DNA from: CAZKUN01 sp964555935
GTDB lineage: Bacteria > Armatimonadota > Zipacnadia > Zipacnadales > VGFC01
Direction: 5' to 3'
Assembly: GCA_964555935.1 (NCBI GenBank)
Contig: CAZKUN010000017.1
Coordinates: 1-64,000 of the forward strand
DNA: 64,000 nt
Positions within the stretch are counted from its first letter, which is position 1, and each line of letters begins with the position of its first letter. Below the pieces are notes generated by a model. That model did not search any database. It saw only the letters and a program-made list of their open reading frames with translations, and was not told the origin of the DNA. Shown piece after piece: positions 60,945 through 64,000 of this stretch. The position numbers and the translations under genes were made by a program.

Positions 60945-63671
60945 TCACGGATCGTATTCCGCGCGCACGATTCCCGTACCAGGACCGGAGACCTCGACCG
61001 GCGCCCGGTCGGCCCGGCGGATCCGCAGGACGACCTCGCCCTGAAATCCATCCGGCGGAATCACTTGCGCCTCCACGCGGTCATCGTAACTGTCGATCCT
61101 GAAGCTGATCTTGCCCCACCGCGTTGGCGCGTTGCGCACCTCGATATACTCGCCCGGCTCAAACCAGCGTTGCGGCGCCGCCTTGCAGAGCCACACCCGC
61201 TCCGCGTCACGTTCCTCGCTGACGAGCATCCACTTCACCATCAGCGGTGTCGTGAGTTGCGCGGGGACGCAGTAGTCGGCATGGTAGCGCCGCTCCGGCG
61301 CGCCCTCGATGCGGACTTGCTCGTACGCGCAGAACGTGCCGGGCATCTGCTGCAGCGCCATGTGCCCATACAGCGCCAGCAGGTATTGCTCGATGCGGTC
61401 GTCAGCCAGCAGCGCTCGCACCTGCGGCGCAAGCGGCCAGTCGTCTAGCTGGCGCGCAAACCGCGTCGTCGCCAGTAGCTCGCCACCCATGCGCCTGCGG
61501 TACTCGAACACCGCGTCCTGCAGGTCCTCATCCAGCACTTCGGCCGCCAGCAGCTCCGGCCAATACCGGTAGTTGGTGTACGATCCCAACGTGCCCGACG
61601 TCATCGTTTCGAAGGGCACCCCGATGCCGGGATAAGGTGGCAGGAATGGCGGGTCGCACGCGATCAGCGACGCCCGCGCCTGGACGAGCAGGTCCTGCCG
61701 GATGCCCTCCGCCTCCCCGAGAATCTCCTGGCTCGGGAGCTGACGCTCCTCGTACAGTCGGCCCAACTCCATCAGCCCTCGACACGCCCAGGCCGTGCCG
61801 GAGAAGTAGTAGTCCGTGTCCTCGCGCGTGTCCGCCTCCGGTGAGCCAAACAGCAACCCGCGTGTTTGCGAGTCGGCGGGCTGGGCGAGGGATTCATGCC
61901 GGAGCGCAATGAGATGCCGGGCGATCGCGTCGACTTTCGCTCGGCGCGCGCCGAGCCATTCGTCATCGCCCGTATACTGAACGAACCGCGCGACCAGGTC
62001 GAGCATCTGTCCGTACTCCGAGACCGCGGGACCGTAATACTCGAATGTGCCGTCATCCCTCACAAAGTGCTCGAAGTAGTAGGTCAGATACGCATCGGCT
62101 CGCTCCAGCAGCCCCCACTCCAGGCATGCGTTCGTCATCCACAGGATCGTCGGCGGGAAGCTATCATGCATCGGCTCCGCGTAGTGCCCCAAGCCGTATT
62201 TCGGGTGATCGCCGACGAAGGTCTGCATCGATCGAGCAAGGCCCGCCAGCGACGCGTCCACAAGGCGTGGCTCGGGCACGTCGATGTCCATCGCTGGATC
62301 CAGGACCCGGCGCCAGTGCCTGTGGAACGCGGCGAGCGCCTCGAAGAACTCGCTGCCCTCATCTGTCTCCTTGTGTGAGGACGAATTCCAGTAGGACCAC
62401 TCGTCGCCTCGGACAATCGCAACATGCACCTGCTCGGGCTCGCCATCGATGCCGAACGCGATGATCTCCTGCCCAGCCTCGGCCCGCTCATCCCAGGACG
62501 CATAGTGAACGCCCGGCAGGTGGCCGCCGATCAGACCGCGCTTCGTCGCGGTGGGGAGGAGGCCGTCGGTTGACGCCGCGTGCTCCGGCTCATCGACGCC
62601 TTTCTGCCCCCATTCCGACGCCAGCAGACCGATCCGTCCCGCCTCGTCGATGACTCGTTTTACCTCCGCGGACGCGCTCGATACGGGCACGTAGCCAACT
62701 AGCTCCGGCAGCAGTCCGATCGTCGTCTCATAGCATGGCTCGCCTTGCCCCAGGACCTTCGCCGCGAGCACATCCGCCTTCGCCGATAGGATCGTCCGGG
62801 CGTAGTTGACCGGGAGCGCCGGGCGCTCGGGCGCGATCCTCGCGGGCTCGCCGACCGGCAACCGAATGGTCAGCAGCGGACCCGACTCATTGGCATATAC
62901 GAGAAAGCTGAGGTCCTCGAAACGCCGTAGCAGCACTGCGGCCTTGGGCGCGCGCGTGATCGCCAGCACGTGCCAGTCGCCGAGCCGATCGCCCGGCGTG
63001 AGGGCCGCCACAGATTCTGTCTCCGGCGGCCTCAACTCATCGGCGGGCGGCTCGGCGGGGTAGTAGGCGTCGGCAGTGATCGGGTGGAACTCCTCGAAGG
63101 TCACGTTCGGATCCTCAAGCATGGACCAGTCCCCGCGGTCGACGTCGAGTAGGGGCAAGGCGGCGATGGCGTCGAGGTTCTTCGGCATCGGGAAGCCCGC
63201 CGGGCCAACCACAAACCCGTCGATGTTCGTGTTAGCCTTGTCGTCTTGCACCACGATCCGCAGTTGGTGCTGTCCGGCCGCGAGATGTCCGCACGCAACC
63301 CGCGTCCACGCCCATTCGTCCGCGCTTACGTGTCCCCACCCACCCGTCGAAGCGAACTCGATGGTCCCGCAGGAGTGGCCATCAACCAGCACCTCGATCC
63401 GCGCCGGGATCTCCGGTTGCCGCGCATAACGGAAGGCGATTTCCGCACCGGCGATGGGCGCGTCTGACCAGAATCGGTACAGGGCATGGTGCCCCTTCGC
63501 CCCGCCGAACTCCGAGCCTAGGCACTGGGCGTTCGATGCGAATGGCGGCCGATCCGGACGCTGAGATCCGGACTGCTCCGTGAAGTGCTCGCCCTCGCAC
63601 CAATACGCGGGCGCCGACGCGACGCAGGTCGCGGCCGAGAGCGCGAGCAGGATGGCCATGGGGGTGCTCAT
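60945..63671 (-). CDS. large exported CBM plus alpha-toroid (glycosidase-like) protein
   Basis: 908 aa from ATG 63671, with AGGGAG ~7 nt upstream; an ATG at 63692 overlaps the upstream gene. Signal peptide LLALSAATCVASA. Residues ~25-150 form a CBM6/35-like module (YWCEGEHF, TGGWGHVSADEWAWTRVACG, HQLRIVV). A beta-rich region follows, then a helical toroid (~440-780; FEYYGPAVSEYGQMLDLVARF, YTGDDEWLGARRAKVDAIARHL, YYFSGTAWACRGLMELGRLY) and a closing beta domain. The toroid looks like GH-type six-hairpin glycosidases. No catalytic residue is assigned. The upstream nitroreductase gene ends 11 bp before the start. Confidence 0.7.
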   Translation of the reverse strand: MSTPMAILLALSAATCVASAPAYWCEGEHFTEQSGSQRPDRPPFASNAQCLGSEFGGAKGHHALYRFWSDAPIAGAEIAFRYARQPEIPARIEVLVDGHSCGTIEFASTGGWGHVSADEWAWTRVACGHLAAGQHQLRIVVQDDKANTNIDGFVVGPAGFPMPKNLDAIAALPLLDVDRGDWSMLEDPNVTFEEFHPITADAYYPAEPPADELRPPETESVAALTPGDRLGDWHVLAITRAPKAAVLLRRFEDLSFLVYANESGPLLTIRLPVGEPARIAPERPALPVNYARTILSAKADVLAAKVLGQGEPCYETTIGLLPELVGYVPVSSASAEVKRVIDEAGRIGLLASEWGQKGVDEPEHAASTDGLLPTATKRGLIGGHLPGVHYASWDERAEAGQEIIAFGIDGEPEQVHVAIVRGDEWSYWNSSSHKETDEGSEFFEALAAFHRHWRRVLDPAMDIDVPEPRLVDASLAGLARSMQTFVGDHPKYGLGHYAEPMHDSFPPTILWMTNACLEWGLLERADAYLTYYFEHFVRDDGTFEYYGPAVSEYGQMLDLVARFVQYTGDDEWLGARRAKVDAIARHLIALRHESLAQPADSQTRGLLFGSPEADTREDTDYYFSGTAWACRGLMELGRLYEERQLPSQEILGEAEGIRQDLLVQARASLIACDPPFLPPYPGIGVPFETMTSGTLGSYTNYRYWPELLAAEVLDEDLQDAVFEYRRRMGGELLATTRFARQLDDWPLAPQVRALLADDRIEQYLLALYGHMALQQMPGTFCAYEQVRIEGAPERRYHADYCVPAQLTTPLMVKWMLVSEERDAERVWLCKAAPQRWFEPGEYIEVRNAPTRWGKISFRIDSYDDRVEAQVIPPDGFQGEVVLRIRRADRAPVEVSGPGTGIVRAEYDP

Positions 63672-63682
63672 CTGCGCGCTCC

Positions 63683-64000
63683 CTACTCCCATCCATCCTC
63701 ACAGACCAACTCGTCCAGGCCCTTCCGGTCTCGCGCGTCGGGCGATTCGGCGGGCACGCCAAGCGGCGTCAGGCACACCACGCGCCAACTCGCTGGGATG
63801 CCGAGGATCTCTCTCACTTGGTCCTCGAGGAACGCGCCGATCCAGCACGTGCCGAGGCCTACGTCCACGGCCGCCAGCGTGATGTGATCGAACACGATCG
63901 TCGTGTCGATCGCGAAGGTGTTCATCCATCCCGCCTGCTTTGGGTATGAGTCCGGCTCGGAGCCACAGCCCACAAGCACGATCGGCGCTTGGCCGACGAA
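63683..64000 (-). CDS. nitroreductase-family flavoprotein, C-terminal part (5' end outside window)
   Basis: The frame is open to the window edge; 105 residues are visible. FVGQAPIVLVGCG, then IDTTIVFDHITLAAVDVGLGTCWIGAF and VREILGIPASWRVVCLTPLGVPAE are the characteristic C-terminal half of FMN-dependent nitroreductases, including the dimer-interface LAAxxxGLGxCWIG helix. It typically reduces small aromatics or quinones with NAD(P)H; the substrate is unknown. Confidence 0.85.
   Translation of the reverse strand, partial: FVGQAPIVLVGCGSEPDSYPKQAGWMNTFAIDTTIVFDHITLAAVDVGLGTCWIGAFLEDQVREILGIPASWRVVCLTPLGVPAESPDARDRKGLDELVCEDGWE

Noticed and set aside
1..64000. Phage, transposon, toxin-antitoxin or CRISPR-Cas system
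   Set aside because: No transposase, integrase, terminal inverted repeats, cas gene or spaced direct repeats could be recognised. The ankyrin and FIST proteins alone are not evidence for a defence system.

Overview
The window is GC-rich and densely coding, with genes on both strands and many GTG and TTG starts. It has no tRNA, rRNA, CRISPR array, insertion sequence or phage gene that I can recognise. A 10-N run at 4884-4893 marks a draft, probably metagenome-assembled, sequence. The gene content suggests a free-living heterotrophic bacterium that exports many carbohydrate-active proteins: Tat-exported oxidoreductase and enolase-superfamily proteins, DUF1080/PA14, GH39, F5/8C and CBM-like modules, DUF6807, DUF6599, DUF6785 and copper-amine-oxidase-like stalk domains. 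Armatimonadota, or a related lineage such as Hydrogenedentota or Planctomycetota, is my best guess. This is inferred from family composition only.

Layout. 1-3964: tail of a foldase/stalk-domain protein, a processive GT2 glycosyltransferase and a GT-C-like membrane protein. 3961-12682: an accessory region of exported and transport proteins: DUF6807 (interrupted by the N gap), an exported FIST protein, a CBM9-like protein, a sodium/solute symporter, an F5/8C plus alpha-toroid protein and a Tat-exported mandelate racemase/MLE homologue. 12725-16733: a DegT aminotransferase overlapping a GNAT acetyltransferase, a stalk-domain protein, alanine dehydrogenase and a GlsB/YeaQ protein.

16779-27767 is the housekeeping core. 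A near-consensus promoter is followed by a leader terminator, then DUF177(yceD)-rpmF-plsX-fabH-acd-etfB-etfA-fabD-fabG-acpP-acpP2-fabF-rnc. This is the usual bacterial L32/fatty-acid/RNase III order with two changes: an acyl-CoA dehydrogenase plus a bifurcating-type electron-transfer flavoprotein (EtfA carries an N-terminal 2x[4Fe-4S] ferredoxin domain) sits between fabH and fabD, and there are two acyl carrier proteins. No enoyl-ACP reductase gene is visible in the operon, which makes the insertion the most interesting feature here. plsX is frameshifted in the given sequence.

27774-46974: a second accessory region (Gfo/Idh/MocA oxidoreductase, PA14-DUF1080 protein, HEAT-like protein, a 1537-aa multidomain exported protein with DUF6599, a GH39-like glycosidase, a VanW protein split by an in-frame amber codon, a MazG-like protein, a CBM protein and an exported ankyrin protein). 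47081-60925: dinB, a DUF6785-type membrane protein, a 1571-aa fusion of an M28-like ectodomain to an FtsX-type permease, a diguanylate cyclase, a cold-shock protein, folP, mnmE and mutM. 60945-64000: a large toroid-fold exported protein and the C-terminal part of a nitroreductase.
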